DNA from: Silvibacterium bohemicum
GTDB taxonomy: Bacteria > Acidobacteriota > Terriglobia > Terriglobales > Acidobacteriaceae
DNA length: 64,000 nt
Direction: 5' to 3'
Assembly (NCBI RefSeq): GCF_001006305.1
Contig: NZ_LBHJ01000012.1
Coordinates: 470,231 to 534,230, forward strand
Shown: piece by piece, positions 40,893 to 51,400 of the stretch
Layout: every line of letters starts with the position of its first letter
How positions within the stretch are numbered: the stretch's first letter is position 1
Program-made: the position numbers and the translations under genes
The notes under the pieces: generated by a model
What the model was told of the DNA's origin: nothing
Databases searched by the model: none
The model's input: the letters and a program-made list of their open reading frames with translations, nothing else

Positions 40893-43800
40893 TTAGAACA
40901 ACAGTTTGAGGGCGAATTGAATCTCGCGAGGTGTGTAATAAGGGGCATCGCCGCTGACGGAACCAAAACCATTTGTACCCAAAGCGGCATTCGGTACGCC
41001 AAAGCTGGGCGTGTTGGTTAGATTGAAGAGTTCCGTGCGGAACTCAAGGTGTACATTTTCGTGAATCGGAAACTCCTTGAATGCAGAGAAATCGAAATGG
41101 CGGAAATGCGGTCCGTGCAGCGGATTGCGTGGCGAATCGCCGGCAGTCCCAAATGCCTGGGGCTGGAATGCCGCGATATTGAAGTACTGGGTATTGTTCG
41201 GATTGCTGATGGTTGGCTTGGCCACCAGATTCGGACGGTCATCTCCGGCACCAGTATTGATCTGCGGCACATTGTTTTGCACCGTGAAAGGCAGACCAGA
41301 CTGCCATACCAGGATACCGTTGGTTTGCCATCCGCCTGCGATCGCTTTTTTATAACCTGTCAGTCTCTGCCCGAAGGGTAGATCGTAATTGAACGATCCA
41401 GCCACCCGGTTGCGCACGTCCGCGTCGCTATTGCCGTAATCATAGGTGGAAATTTTCGACGGAATCAAGCCATAGCCGGCTTGATTGTCCTGATTCAGAT
41501 CGGCAGCATTATCGAGCATGTGAGCAAACGTATAGTTCGCGTTGAAGGTAAGGCCACGGCTAAGATTGCGCCTAAAGGCAAGCTGAGCGGCGTTGTAGTA
41601 GGAGACACCATGGCTATAGGTTTGGGTAATGCTGGTAATGCCTGGCAGCGTTCCATTGTAGGGTCTGACTGACTGTATGGTTGGCAGCGCAAGGCAGGCC
41701 GCGCTTCCCGCCGGAGAGCAGTAGTCCTGATAAGGTTGCGCCGAGGGCAGAGGCACATCGATATTAGGAATGAACTGGGCCAGGTGACGTCCAATATCGC
41801 TCACGTAACTCACCGTGACCACGCTAGCGCCGATCTGCTGCTCATACGTGAGACTGGTCTGGTACATATATGCGTTGCCGAAGCTCGTGTCCATGGCATT
41901 GGCGATCGCGCCCTGCGGATTCGTGATCTGGCCGTTATCGAGGACAGGCACAGGAAGTCCGTTGGCGATGTTGTACTCAGGAGCAGGCTGAAAATTGTAT
42001 ACGAACGGCTGATTCTGCCGGTCGCCCGAGGTGCCATAGTTATCAGGAAAGAAGCTGATTCCGAAACCACCGCGAAGTACGGACCGGTGCGGGAGCGAAG
42101 CCGCAAAACCGAAGCGAGGAGCAAGATTGCGATAGTCAATCTTCACGCCAGCGGCGTCGTTCACGCCGTTTACCCCTGCGAGGATCAACGTACCTGTTGC
42201 CGGATCGAGGTTGGAGAGGCGGTTGTGTTTTTCCGTATAGGGCGTAAACACGTCGTAGCGAATGCCCATGTTCAGGGTTAGCCATGGCATAGCGCGCCAG
42301 TTGTCCTGGAAGTAGCCGCTCGGTTCCCATGTGCGGTAAGAAATCGGGAAAAGCTGATTGCTGCGCTGTGCCGTGAAGGCAATTCCTTCCAGCATGGAGA
42401 CGAGCGTGCAAGTATCGGCCTGCGCTGTATTGCAAGCCCCAAGCGTGTCTGCGGCCACCTGGCTCTGTGCAAACGTATCGTTAAAATTGAATGCCCCGGC
42501 TGCAAATGCGCTCTGTATGTTCGTCGCCTGACGCCGGATAAGCGTACCGCCCATCTTGAAGTTGTGATTTCCCTTATTGATGGAGAGTGAGCCGTTGTAT
42601 TGGAAAGTGTTGTCGAGATCCTGCAGTGGCAGATATTCGCCATCCCCAACTGACCCATAGCCGCTTGGCACAAATGGCGTCAGAAAATGCGAGGTCGCGT
42701 TGGCGTAATTTGCGCCTGTAAGCCCGAATTGAGAAGAGACCGCATTGCCGTAGTTCAGCGGCAAGGATGCATTGTTGATACGGGTGTATCCGGCCTTCAA
42801 CTCCAGAAGCACCGAGGGAGTGAAGATGTGAATGTAATTGAGGGCGACGTTCTGCTCCTGCTGATCTGAAGTACCATCCTCACCGTATACGTTGCCGCCG
42901 GGAAAAATTCCATTCACCTCCGGAAAGGGACCAGGCGTATCTGTATTCGTGCGGTTGATGGAGTAACGGGCGAAAAAGAGATTATTTTGATTGAAGTGCT
43001 CGTCGAAGCGGATATCCGCCAACTCTGCATTCTGAACTACGTTCGGTGAATCAACGAAGTTGTTCGCAAAGCCCGGAAGGTTCGGCGCCGGATAGAGCTT
43101 ATAGTAATTGAGCGCGATCGGGCTGATCTGGCTGCTGGCTACCACTGGCCCGCCGGCGTCAGAGAAGTTGCCGGGATTCTGTTCCTCAAAGAGCGTGGGG
43201 ACTGTGACAGTGCTAGTCGTGCCCTGCACTTTGCGCAGTCCTTCGAAATCAGCAAAGAAGAAGCTCTTGTCGCGGATGATTGGTCCGCCAATCGATCCAC
43301 CAAATTGGTTCTGGCGGAACTCCGGCTTCGCTCCCGTGGTAGCAAAAAAATCACGCGCATCCATTTTGTCATTGCGCAGGAATTCGTATGCCGATCCATG
43401 GAAAGTATTGGTGCCTGACTTGGTCAGGATGTTGATGACTCCTGCCGACGTGCGACCAACCTCGGCCGTATACAAATTAGTTTCGACGCGAAACTCCTGG
43501 ATAGCATCGATTGAGGGGCGTACGCCGATGGTGCCGATAATACGTTCGTTGTTGTCGAGGCCGTCGATCTCTTCCGTGTTGACCATCGTGCTCTGGCCGT
43601 TTACAGAAACTGCAGAGGTTTCACGGCGGTCATCCGGCCGCGATCCGCTCGCGATTGAATTGGCCGTACCCGCATTAGCTCCTGGCACCAGCTGTGCGAG
43701 GTTGATGAAGTTGCGGCCATTCGTCGGCAAATCCTGGACTGCGCGATCATTGATCGTGGTGCCTATCGTTGAATCATCGGTCTGCAATGCTGGCGGCGCG

Positions 43801-44183
43801 CCTGTGACTACCACTTGCTGGGCCACGGAACCGACCTGCATCTTGGCATCGATGCGCTCTCTTTGCCCCGCGGAGAGAGCGATATTGCTCTGTTGGAAGA
43901 GAGAAAATCCGGGAGTATTTATCCGCAACGTATAGACGCCGATGGGTAGGAGAGAAAAGGTATACTCGCCCGACGCGCCGGTCGTCGCGTTGCGCGTCTC
44001 GTGGGTGCCCACATTTTCAATGCTCACCGAAGCATTGGGAACAATCGCTCCGGTATTGTCTGTAACTGTGCCGAGAACATCGGCGGTGATAGATTGCGCC
44101 CGCATTGTGCCGGGTATCAATAGAAGGACGGGGAGAAGGAAAGCGAATAGCTTTAAGAAGATTCTATTTGGTATCGTTATCAC
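40893..44183 (-). CDS. Oar-type TonB-dependent receptor 1 of the mannan locus
   Basis: 1096 aa from GTG 44183 (GAGG five bases upstream). Signal peptide 1-29, carboxypeptidase-regulatory-like/Cna-B domain at about 30-125 (ADVLGTVTDNTGAIVPNASVSIENV ... GEYTFSLLPIGVYTLRI), plug at about 130-260 (DLPTNGRNFINLAQLVPGA), then a large beta-barrel ending in the outer-membrane signal IQFALKLLF. Acidobacteria use such receptors without SusD lipoproteins, probably for oligosaccharide import driven by TonB. The gene has its own promoter and two CG-centred operators upstream (44274-44302), and a third, GATATC-type, site covers its start codon. The GH2 gene lies upstream on the same strand. Confidence 0.92.
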   Translation of the reverse strand: MITIPNRIFLKLFAFLLPVLLLIPGTMRAQSITADVLGTVTDNTGAIVPNASVSIENVGTHETRNATTGASGEYTFSLLPIGVYTLRINTPGFSLFQQSNIALSAGQRERIDAKMQVGSVAQQVVVTGAPPALQTDDSTIGTTINDRAVQDLPTNGRNFINLAQLVPGANAGTANSIASGSRPDDRRETSAVSVNGQSTMVNTEEIDGLDNNERIIGTIGVRPSIDAIQEFRVETNLYTAEVGRTSAGVINILTKSGTNTFHGSAYEFLRNDKMDARDFFATTGAKPEFRQNQFGGSIGGPIIRDKSFFFADFEGLRKVQGTTSTVTVPTLFEEQNPGNFSDAGGPVVASSQISPIALNYYKLYPAPNLPGFANNFVDSPNVVQNAELADIRFDEHFNQNNLFFARYSINRTNTDTPGPFPEVNGIFPGGNVYGEDGTSDQQEQNVALNYIHIFTPSVLLELKAGYTRINNASLPLNYGNAVSSQFGLTGANYANATSHFLTPFVPSGYGSVGDGEYLPLQDLDNTFQYNGSLSINKGNHNFKMGGTLIRRQATNIQSAFAAGAFNFNDTFAQSQVAADTLGACNTAQADTCTLVSMLEGIAFTAQRSNQLFPISYRTWEPSGYFQDNWRAMPWLTLNMGIRYDVFTPYTEKHNRLSNLDPATGTLILAGVNGVNDAAGVKIDYRNLAPRFGFAASLPHRSVLRGGFGISFFPDNYGTSGDRQNQPFVYNFQPAPEYNIANGLPVPVLDNGQITNPQGAIANAMDTSFGNAYMYQTSLTYEQQIGASVVTVSYVSDIGRHLAQFIPNIDVPLPSAQPYQDYCSPAGSAACLALPTIQSVRPYNGTLPGITSITQTYSHGVSYYNAAQLAFRRNLSRGLTFNANYTFAHMLDNAADLNQDNQAGYGLIPSKISTYDYGNSDADVRNRVAGSFNYDLPFGQRLTGYKKAIAGGWQTNGILVWQSGLPFTVQNNVPQINTGAGDDRPNLVAKPTISNPNNTQYFNIAAFQPQAFGTAGDSPRNPLHGPHFRHFDFSAFKEFPIHENVHLEFRTELFNLTNTPSFGVPNAALGTNGFGSVSGDAPYYTPREIQFALKLLF
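44170..44181. promoter_or_regulatory. GATATC-type operator copy over the start of receptor 1
   Basis: GGTATCGTTATC (44170-44181) matches the operator at 55739 (GATATCGTTATC) at 11 of 12 positions and overlaps the GTG start region of receptor 1. It is the weakest of the four copies, and partly coding, so it could be chance. Confidence 0.45.
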
Positions 44184-44273
44184 AGCAACCTCAACAAAAT
44201 CGAATTGGTTAAATAGGTCTTTCGGATGAATGAGTGATAGATGATATGGATCTCGACAAAAGACCCATATGGG

Positions 44274-44302
44274 AACGTTTTATGCCCTGCTAAAACGTTT
44301 TA
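44274..44302. promoter_or_regulatory. Tandem LacI-type operators upstream of receptor 1
   Basis: TAAAACGTTTTA (44291-44302) is a perfect CG-centred palindrome; AACGTTTTA (44274-44282) repeats its centre with the CG exactly 20 bases away (two turns). Both lie just downstream of the predicted start of transcription, where a repressor would block elongation or initiation. LacI-family proteins bind CG-centred palindromes of this kind. Confidence 0.65.
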
Positions 44303-44314
44303 CAACGATCACCA

Positions 44315-44344
44315 ATTAAGCCATTCTGCATTGACGGCTGTCAA
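44315..44344 (-). promoter_or_regulatory. Putative promoter of receptor 1
   Basis: On the minus strand: TTGACA (44344-44339), an 18-base spacer, and CTTAAT (44320-44315), placing the start near 44308, a few bases before the tandem operators. Confidence 0.55.
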
Positions 44345-44415
44345 ATTGTGGTGCCGCTGGAATGGCCTTCCTGCCTGTTTTGAATGAGATGAAATTTCCG
44401 GTGATGAACGACTTT

Positions 44416-44452
44416 AGCGGCCTGAGAAAACGATCGTCAATCTCAGGCGGCT
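44416..44452 (-). terminator. Possible terminator of the GH2 gene
   Basis: AGCGGCCTGAGA (44416-44427) pairs with TCTCAGGCGGCT (44441-44452) with one mismatch and a 13-base loop, 40 bases after the GH2 stop on the minus strand. There is no T run. Confidence 0.4.
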
Positions 44453-44492
44453 GCTAGCTTTCTCATGAACGCGCCTGCACGACGGAGATCGA

Positions 44493-47400
44493 CTAGGAGC
44501 CGGGTTTCACGTGAACGGAAGCGTTTGTGTTGTTCCATCCTCTGAGGGCGATCGCGTACTTCACCTCTGCCTTGGCATCAGGCACGTCGATCTCGATGGT
44601 TCTGCTCTCGCCGGGCAGCAACGTCACGTAATTGTCGGAGTAATAGACAGGCAGGATGCGCTGCTTCGTTGATTCGTTCAGAAATGTAAGCTTAGTGGCG
44701 AGACTGACGCTGTCCGATGGATTCGTGAGCCGCACCTCCGCCCTGTGCCCCTCTACGGTGGGGTGAACGACGGCGGACGCCGTCAGTGTCACTGTGGGAA
44801 GCGTATTCAGCGCGCGCAGGCTCTCTGAGCGCTGCGCCAGCCAGTACACATTATGCGAAAGAACAGCGCCATCGCTCCCTGTGAGATCGAGCACCACCAA
44901 CACAACGCCATTGTTTTCCAATGACGGCAGATCCAGACGCAGAGTATGCGCGACGTCGTCAGCGCTCAGGTCGAGCGCTTGTGCCTGATCCAGCAAGGAC
45001 GCATTCTTCAGCGAAAGAACCCGTGCGCGGACCTTTAATCCCGAACGCGCTTGCGGCGTCGTATTGACGACGTCGACCGCGCCAGTCGCAAGGTTCAATT
45101 GAACGTGCAAGGGTTCGCATGCGATCTTGGTCCCGTAAAACGATGCCTGAGTATCGTAGTCGGAGCTCAGGATCTGCCACATGGTACTTGGCCATGCAGG
45201 CTGCGTCATCCATAGCATGCGCCCGCTGTTGGGAGCCCACAGGTTGGCGTTCATGCCCTCGAAAATGGCACGATGGTCTACATAATTCAGCAGCTGCGCT
45301 TTACGTTCGAAGTCCGGCAGGCTTGTGGGTGCGCCGAATTCCCTTTCGATCTCCTGCATGAAAGGCTTCACGGCGCCGTTTCCTGACTGGTGCCAATCGT
45401 GATAAGCCCACACATCATCGATCGGCCACCAGTCCGCCTGCGGCGTGGTGCTCTCGAAGCTTTCGAGCGTCGACATGGAAGGCGTGCCGGTTTCGACCGA
45501 GAAGCCGCGATTATTCACCGTGTAATACAGCTTTGGATCCTGATATCTATAGGGGCCGCTGTTCTGAAGATTCACCTGATTGGAACTCGGCGAGTAAAAG
45601 CGGGTTCCATCCAGCGTGCGCGTCAAACGATCCAAGCCCATGTTCAGCACCGGCTGAGGAACACCTTCGTTACGGCCGCACCACACGATGATGGATGGAT
45701 GGTTCCGGAAGCGCTTGATCGTATCCGCGGCATTATTCAGAAACAGCGCTGGATCGTCCGCCTCGATATTGTAGTTCTGGGTTGACTCCCAAAAATCATT
45801 CCAGACCATCAGGCCGTACTCGTCGGCCAGATCGAAGAAGGTCTCTTCGGTGTTCTGCCCCACCCAGTTGCGGATGATGTCGACGTTCGCATCGCGGTGA
45901 AGCCGGAAGTAGGGCTCGAGATGCTCGCGGGAAACACGCTTGCGCGAGTCGTCCATGCCCCAGTTTCCACCACGCGCGGCAATGCGAATCCCGTTGACAC
46001 GAATCACCAGGTAGGACGACGTTCCCGTCTCCGTCAAAGGACGCAATGCCGGAGAGTTCTCCATCCCAGGCTCGATGGAAGACACATGCGAGCCTCCGTT
46101 ATAAGAGGAGCGCTCCTCTTCCGGTATGTTCAGGGCTGCAGCATCGGCCGAGGGAATCTCGCGCATGCCTTCGTGACTCACGTCGACAACAGGTTCATCG
46201 CCATGTGCGTCGGCAGGCGTATATGCAACCCGCCGCAGGTGGCCCGTACTATCCAGAAGACTCAGCTCATAGCTGATCTCCCGGATGCCGAACCTGACGC
46301 TCTGCTCATCGAAAACCGTTGCGCTGTTCTGTGGTGCAAGCTGCAGCTTCAGATGATACAGCTCAGGCTTGCCATAACCGTTCGGCCACCATAGGCGCGG
46401 GTTCGCAATCGCAAGTTGCGGGAACTCCGCAGCCGTGAGCGACAAGGTGCTTTCACCCGGAGGCGCGGCGAAGGTTTTCTCCACCGCGATGCCCTCCGCC
46501 GTGGCATGCAGCACAGTGTTTACCGGCGCGCCGGTGAAATTACTTACAGGAACATCGATGGCGAGAGTTGCGCGGCTGTAGTCGTGCCCGGGAAAGGTCG
46601 ACACTACTTTTGCGTCGCCGATCTTCAGGCTGCGCCGTACCTTCAGCGTCACGGGCTGCCATAGGCCGGTGTTGCGATCGCGGATCGCTGGAATCCAGTC
46701 CCAGCCCTCGGTGGCTAGGAACGAAGGACCGTCTATCTCCATGCTGCCGCCGTTTTCTCCCGGCCCCGCGATCACAGACTCCTCTTCTGGAATCCCCGGA
46801 TGCGGCGGGGGCGACACGCGCACCAGCAGCACATTGCGCGGCTTCGCCAGCTTGGTAACGTCATAAACGCCACGCTGAAAGGCGCCCTGCATCTCGCCCA
46901 GGTGAACGCCGTTGAGCCACACCTCAGCCTTGTAGTTGATTCCCTGAAAGGTGAGCTCGAGATGATCCCCTGCATCGGTGTTCAGCCGTGGCGAGGAGAA
47001 CTCGTTGCGGTACCAGTAATCCTGTTTATTCAGTGACTCGGGTATCTGAAGGTTGTTCAGGCCGTAATCGGGATCGGGATACACACCGTCCTCAATCATG
47101 CTTTGGAGCACGGTGCCCGGAACGGTAGCGCGCATCCAACCGCGGGCATCGAACCCTGCGTCAGAAAGCTGCGCCGGGCTAAGCTTCACCTTGGGCGCCT
47201 CCTGCAGCGTCCATCCCTGCGCCAGAGTCCACTCGTTCTGTCCGGAAGCCTGCAGGACCTCGCTAGCTTTCGCAATCTTCTCGTCGCGTACAGCCGGCAT
47301 CGAAAATGGCGCTCTGCTTTTCGGCAGTGTCTGCGGATCCTGCGGAGCGCGATAACCTGCCTGCCCCCGCGTTTGCAGCGGCCAAGGCTTCGAGCCTTCG

Positions 47401-48122
47401 TCATAGTTCAATGCCGCGAACTGCGGCCGATCTGCGAAGAGATGCTTCACCTCAGCGTCACTGAGCGCGCGCCGCTGGACGGTGAAATTCGCGACCTTTC
47501 CGCCGAAGTGTCTTCCGTTCTCCGGCTCGACAGGCCCAGGGCCTATCTGCAAGACGCCCTGAGTCGCACCTGTAACGAGCAAGCCATGCGCCACGAGTGC
47601 GCCGTCGCTGTACAGTCGCATCTGCTCTCCGTCGAAGGTGGCTGTGAGCAGATGCCATGTGTCTGAGCTCCCTTGCGTCTGCGGCGCGGACAGCTCATTC
47701 TGCGAGCCCATCCACAACGTCACCTTGCCCGGTTCCAGGCCAAGATAGCGGGGATAATCGCCCGTAATGTCGCCCATGCCCGCTATCAGCTCGCGTTGCT
47801 CGACAGCTTCGGCTGGGTTGTACCACGCGGAGAGAGTCCATGCAGAAGAAGCCTCGAGCACTGAGTCTTCGTAGGGCGCCTCCCCACGACGAAAATCGAC
47901 GGGAGATGGCGTCTCCTGCGGCTTTGCCATCCGGTACCGCAGACCTAAGCCGTCAGGCAGCAGGACCGCGTTGTAAGGTCCATACTCAGGCGGGTCGTTC
48001 GATGGAGGCGCCTGCGCTAGGGCTCCAAGCGAAGCAAAAACTACCACGAGTAATCCGGTCGTTACACGCGACAAAAAACGCTGCGCAATCAATGCAGACG
48101 AACCTAATCCCATGAGCATCAT
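44493..48122 (-). CDS. Secreted GH2-family beta-glycosidase with N-terminal LamG domain (probable beta-mannosidase)
   Basis: 1209 aa. Signal peptide 1-36. A LamG-like jelly roll at about 85-235 (SSAWTLSAWYNP, DTWHLLTATFDGEQMRLYSDG, FTVQRRALSDAEVKHLF). Then a GH2 sugar-binding domain (about 295-500: VPGTVLQSMIEDGVYPDPDYG, YWYRNEFSSP, AEVWLNGVHLG), a beta-sandwich, and a TIM barrel with acid/base E819 in VWCGRNEG and likely nucleophile E877 in FSVETGTPS. The architecture matches exo-beta-mannosidases and exo-glucosaminidases of GH2; the neighbouring GH26 points to mannan. A GATATC-type operator lies 33 bases upstream of the start. Confidence 0.85.
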   Translation of the reverse strand: MMLMGLGSSALIAQRFLSRVTTGLLVVVFASLGALAQAPPSNDPPEYGPYNAVLLPDGLGLRYRMAKPQETPSPVDFRRGEAPYEDSVLEASSAWTLSAWYNPAEAVEQRELIAGMGDITGDYPRYLGLEPGKVTLWMGSQNELSAPQTQGSSDTWHLLTATFDGEQMRLYSDGALVAHGLLVTGATQGVLQIGPGPVEPENGRHFGGKVANFTVQRRALSDAEVKHLFADRPQFAALNYDEGSKPWPLQTRGQAGYRAPQDPQTLPKSRAPFSMPAVRDEKIAKASEVLQASGQNEWTLAQGWTLQEAPKVKLSPAQLSDAGFDARGWMRATVPGTVLQSMIEDGVYPDPDYGLNNLQIPESLNKQDYWYRNEFSSPRLNTDAGDHLELTFQGINYKAEVWLNGVHLGEMQGAFQRGVYDVTKLAKPRNVLLVRVSPPPHPGIPEEESVIAGPGENGGSMEIDGPSFLATEGWDWIPAIRDRNTGLWQPVTLKVRRSLKIGDAKVVSTFPGHDYSRATLAIDVPVSNFTGAPVNTVLHATAEGIAVEKTFAAPPGESTLSLTAAEFPQLAIANPRLWWPNGYGKPELYHLKLQLAPQNSATVFDEQSVRFGIREISYELSLLDSTGHLRRVAYTPADAHGDEPVVDVSHEGMREIPSADAAALNIPEEERSSYNGGSHVSSIEPGMENSPALRPLTETGTSSYLVIRVNGIRIAARGGNWGMDDSRKRVSREHLEPYFRLHRDANVDIIRNWVGQNTEETFFDLADEYGLMVWNDFWESTQNYNIEADDPALFLNNAADTIKRFRNHPSIIVWCGRNEGVPQPVLNMGLDRLTRTLDGTRFYSPSSNQVNLQNSGPYRYQDPKLYYTVNNRGFSVETGTPSMSTLESFESTTPQADWWPIDDVWAYHDWHQSGNGAVKPFMQEIEREFGAPTSLPDFERKAQLLNYVDHRAIFEGMNANLWAPNSGRMLWMTQPAWPSTMWQILSSDYDTQASFYGTKIACEPLHVQLNLATGAVDVVNTTPQARSGLKVRARVLSLKNASLLDQAQALDLSADDVAHTLRLDLPSLENNGVVLVVLDLTGSDGAVLSHNVYWLAQRSESLRALNTLPTVTLTASAVVHPTVEGHRAEVRLTNPSDSVSLATKLTFLNESTKQRILPVYYSDNYVTLLPGESRTIEIDVPDAKAEVKYAIALRGWNNTNASVHVKPGS

Positions 48123-48154
48123 TCGTGCGCTAATCTCCCGTATTTGTGCGGCGC

Positions 48155-48166
48155 GATAACGATATC
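48155..48166. promoter_or_regulatory. GATATC-type operator upstream of the GH2 gene
   Basis: GATAACGATATC (48155-48166). The 18 bases 48151-48168 are the exact reverse complement of 55737-55754, upstream of receptor 2. Confidence 0.75.
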
Positions 48167-48297
48167 ATGATCGAGTAACAGTGCGCTCTAAGGATCGGCC
48201 ACTCATCCAAGTTCCAGCTCCCATCGCCCTTTGACGGATCTTGAATACAACTCAAAGTGCGCTGCCAGAAAAATAGCATTAGGCCGTAATAAAGTGT

Positions 48298-48327
48298 TTG
48301 ACAGGGTGGCTTGGGCCTCCATATAAA
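48298..48327 (+). promoter_or_regulatory. Promoter of the mannanase operon
   Basis: TTGACA (48298-48303), an 18-base spacer, TATAAA (48322-48327). The predicted start (about 48334) lies 13 bases before the operator at 48347. Confidence 0.65.
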
Positions 48328-48346
48328 TCCCGCCTAGGCCTTTTGC

Positions 48347-48358
48347 GATATCGATATC
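48347..48358. promoter_or_regulatory. GATATC-type operator upstream of the mannanase operon
   Basis: GATATCGATATC, a perfect 12-base palindrome with a central CG. GCGATATCGATATCAT (48345-48360) matches 48153-48168 at 15 of 16 positions. Its place relative to the promoter is the same as at receptor 2. Confidence 0.78.
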
Positions 48359-48460
48359 ATCGGACTTCCGCTAGAGGCGCGATGGGAATCGTTTGCATGC
48401 CGGGCTATTCAAAATCCTTCCACCATTGTTCACACATCTGCGTTGTACGGAGGTCCCAAT

Positions 48461-51400
48461 TTGAAGTATCCGCTCTGCTTGTGCTTTCTTCTCGCGCTCG
48501 GCGGTTCTGCGGCCGCTGCGCAAGGTACAGCCAATACGAACGCCCCGGTTGTCTTTCTTCAGAGCGGTTTCCCTGCCATCGACACAGAGGCGCCGTCGCA
48601 GGCGGAGTTGACTCGAAGCTTGCCCACCGCGCGCTTCGCCGATCTCGCGCAACTACGCGCAGGCAAAGTGCTTAGTGGGGCGCCACTATTGATACTGCCC
48701 TATGGCTCGGCAATACCCACGGCGGCGTGGCCGACCATACAGAAGTATCTTTTCGGAGGCGGCAATCTTCTCGTCATCGGCGGTCAACCTCTCCACGTTC
48801 CGGTCAGCGGGGAGCAGGATGGCACTTTTCAAGCCCAGGCCCCGCAGGACAGCTACAGCCGAGAGATAGGGTTTCTTCACACTTATGTGGCTCCTTTTGC
48901 CTCGGAGCCTCTGCATTTCGTGTGGCGTAACGGGTACAACTTTCTCCCCAGCCTTTCAGTCCAACCTACAAAGGTGTTCGTAGAAGAAGGCCGCCTGAAC
49001 GGTCTCGCCTATCTTGACTCACAAGACGGAACTCATGTCGCGTCGCCGGTGATCGTCTCCGATCACTTAGGCGGTGAGCACATGAACGGTTCACGTGTTG
49101 TCGCTCTTCCCTTCAGTGCACCTCCAGGCTTCTGGGCGTCGGAGAATGGCCGTATCCTCCTGAGCGCTGCAGCGCATTATGCTGCCGTCGGCGCAACCAG
49201 CTTCAGCATCGAGCTGCAGTACAATGCTCTCCGGCCCGGCGAAACTCCGGCTGTAACCCTGCACCTCCATCAGGCGAGTGTGGCCACCGCTCCGGGCAAG
49301 GTCCGCATCGACCTGATGGAAGGCATGCACATCCTGGAGACGAAGCAGGTCGCCCTCGGCGGAATTGAGACCTCAGTAGCCGTGAGTTTTGCCGGCCCCT
49401 TGCGTGCGGGCGCTTACACCACGCGCGCGATCTGGACTGCCGACGCCTCGCAACCCTCGACACCGCAGGAGTTCGCAGAAAACGGCTTTGTTGTGGAAGA
49501 TCTCAGCGCGCTGGAGACAGGGCCTGCGTTGGGAACGCACGGCGACTTCCTCACTCTGGGTGGCAAGCCGTTCTTTCCGGTTGGGACGAACTACTTCAGT
49601 ACCGACGCCAATGGCTGGGATTTCTCCGGTCCGCGCAATGGCGCGACCTGGGAGCGCGACTTCGCAGATATGGAGCGTCATGGCGTCAGCTTTGTGCGCA
49701 CCGGCGTGTGGATGCCGAGCTTCTCAAAGTTTGTCGATGGACTGACAGGCGAGGCCAACGAGCGCTTTTTGCGTAACCTGGAAGCCTTTCTTTCCGCGGC
49801 GCATCGCCACAACATCGCGGTCAACTTTACTTGCTTCGCCTTCACTCCCCATGGCCAGGATCGTCCTCGCCGGTCCAGCGACACATCCTCGGAACAGCCT
49901 CTGCCGAATCCATACCTTGACGAGACCACATTGCGCCAGGAGCAGGAGTATGTCACGTCGGTCGTGCGCCGCTTCCGCAATCTACCATTTCTCTCCTACG
50001 ATTTGATCAACGAGCCGTCGTTTTCCAACCCCCGCAACATCTTTCACGGCAATATTCCTAACGGGGATCCCGCTGAAGTGAACGCCTGGCATAAGTGGTT
50101 GAAGCAGCGGTATAGCACGCTGCCGGCGCTTGCCGATGCATGGCGCGTCACTCCGGAGGACCTCGATTCCTTCGACGCCGTGCCACTCCCGCGCGCCGCC
50201 GATATCGCTTATGACCGCTACGGCAATCAGCAGGAGGTGCGCGCCTTCGACTACAACCTGTTTGCGCAGGATATGTTCTCCGCATGGGTGCGAAGCATGG
50301 CCGGCGCGATACGGCGCACCGGCAGCATGCAGCTGATCGATGTCGGCCAGGACGAAGGAGGCGTCACCAACCGTCTGCTCAACCAGTTCTACGCCACGGC
50401 CGGCATCAGTTTCACAACCAACCATACCTATTGGTCGGATGACGCTCTGCTCTGGGATTCGGTGGCGGCCAAGCGTCCGGGGCTTCCCAACATTACCGGC
50501 GAGACAGGCTATCAGCCGGCGTGGAATCCCGATGGTTCTTGGCGCTATGACGAGCTGACCGGCACGGCACTCGAAGAGCGCAAATGGGTGCTCGGCTTTG
50601 CCGCAGGCAGTTCGGGAGCGATGCAGTGGGACTGGGACCGCGAGGTCGACTTCGGCATGCAGCGCTCCGATGGATCGGCCAAGGTGTGGGAAGCAATGAT
50701 GCGGGATCTGGGCAGTTTCGCCAAGGCGGCCGCACCGCAGGCCACCGGCCTTACGCTTCCTGAGATCGCGATTGTTCTTCCGCAAAGCTTTCAGCTTTCC
50801 GTATACAACGCTCAGGCGCTTTCCGCGCAGCAGACTGCTGTTCGCGTGCTGTACCAGCGAAATCGGGTCGAGGCTTATGCCGTTGGCGAATATCAAACTG
50901 ACACACTCGGCACGCCCAAGCTGATCATCGTGCCATCCGCGTATGGACTTACGACGAAGGCCTGGGCCGATATCGAAACACGCGTGCGCGCCGGTGCGGT
51001 CCTGCTACTTTCCGGTCCGTTCGCGGGCGACGAACATCTGCACTACACAGACCGTGCGAAGACCCTCGGTCTCCCCACTGGACTCACCGAGCTGCTGCTG
51101 CGCGGGAGCACACTGGATCTCCCCACAGGCAAGGCACCTTTACTCTATGAGGGCCTTCGCACCACAGTGCTAGACCGGGCCACGTTCCCGGATGGCAAGA
51201 CCTGGACCGGACTGCCGCTGGGCAGCGGCAAGATTCTGTTTTCGGCATTTCCGCTCGAACTCAACAGCGATGAAGGAACGATCGCTGCCGCCTATGAACT
51301 TGCAATTCAGGCCGCCGGCATTCAGCACACGTACACTACAACGCTCAAGGAGCCCGGCATCCTGATCTGCCCCACCAGGCTTCCGCATGCCACACTCTAC

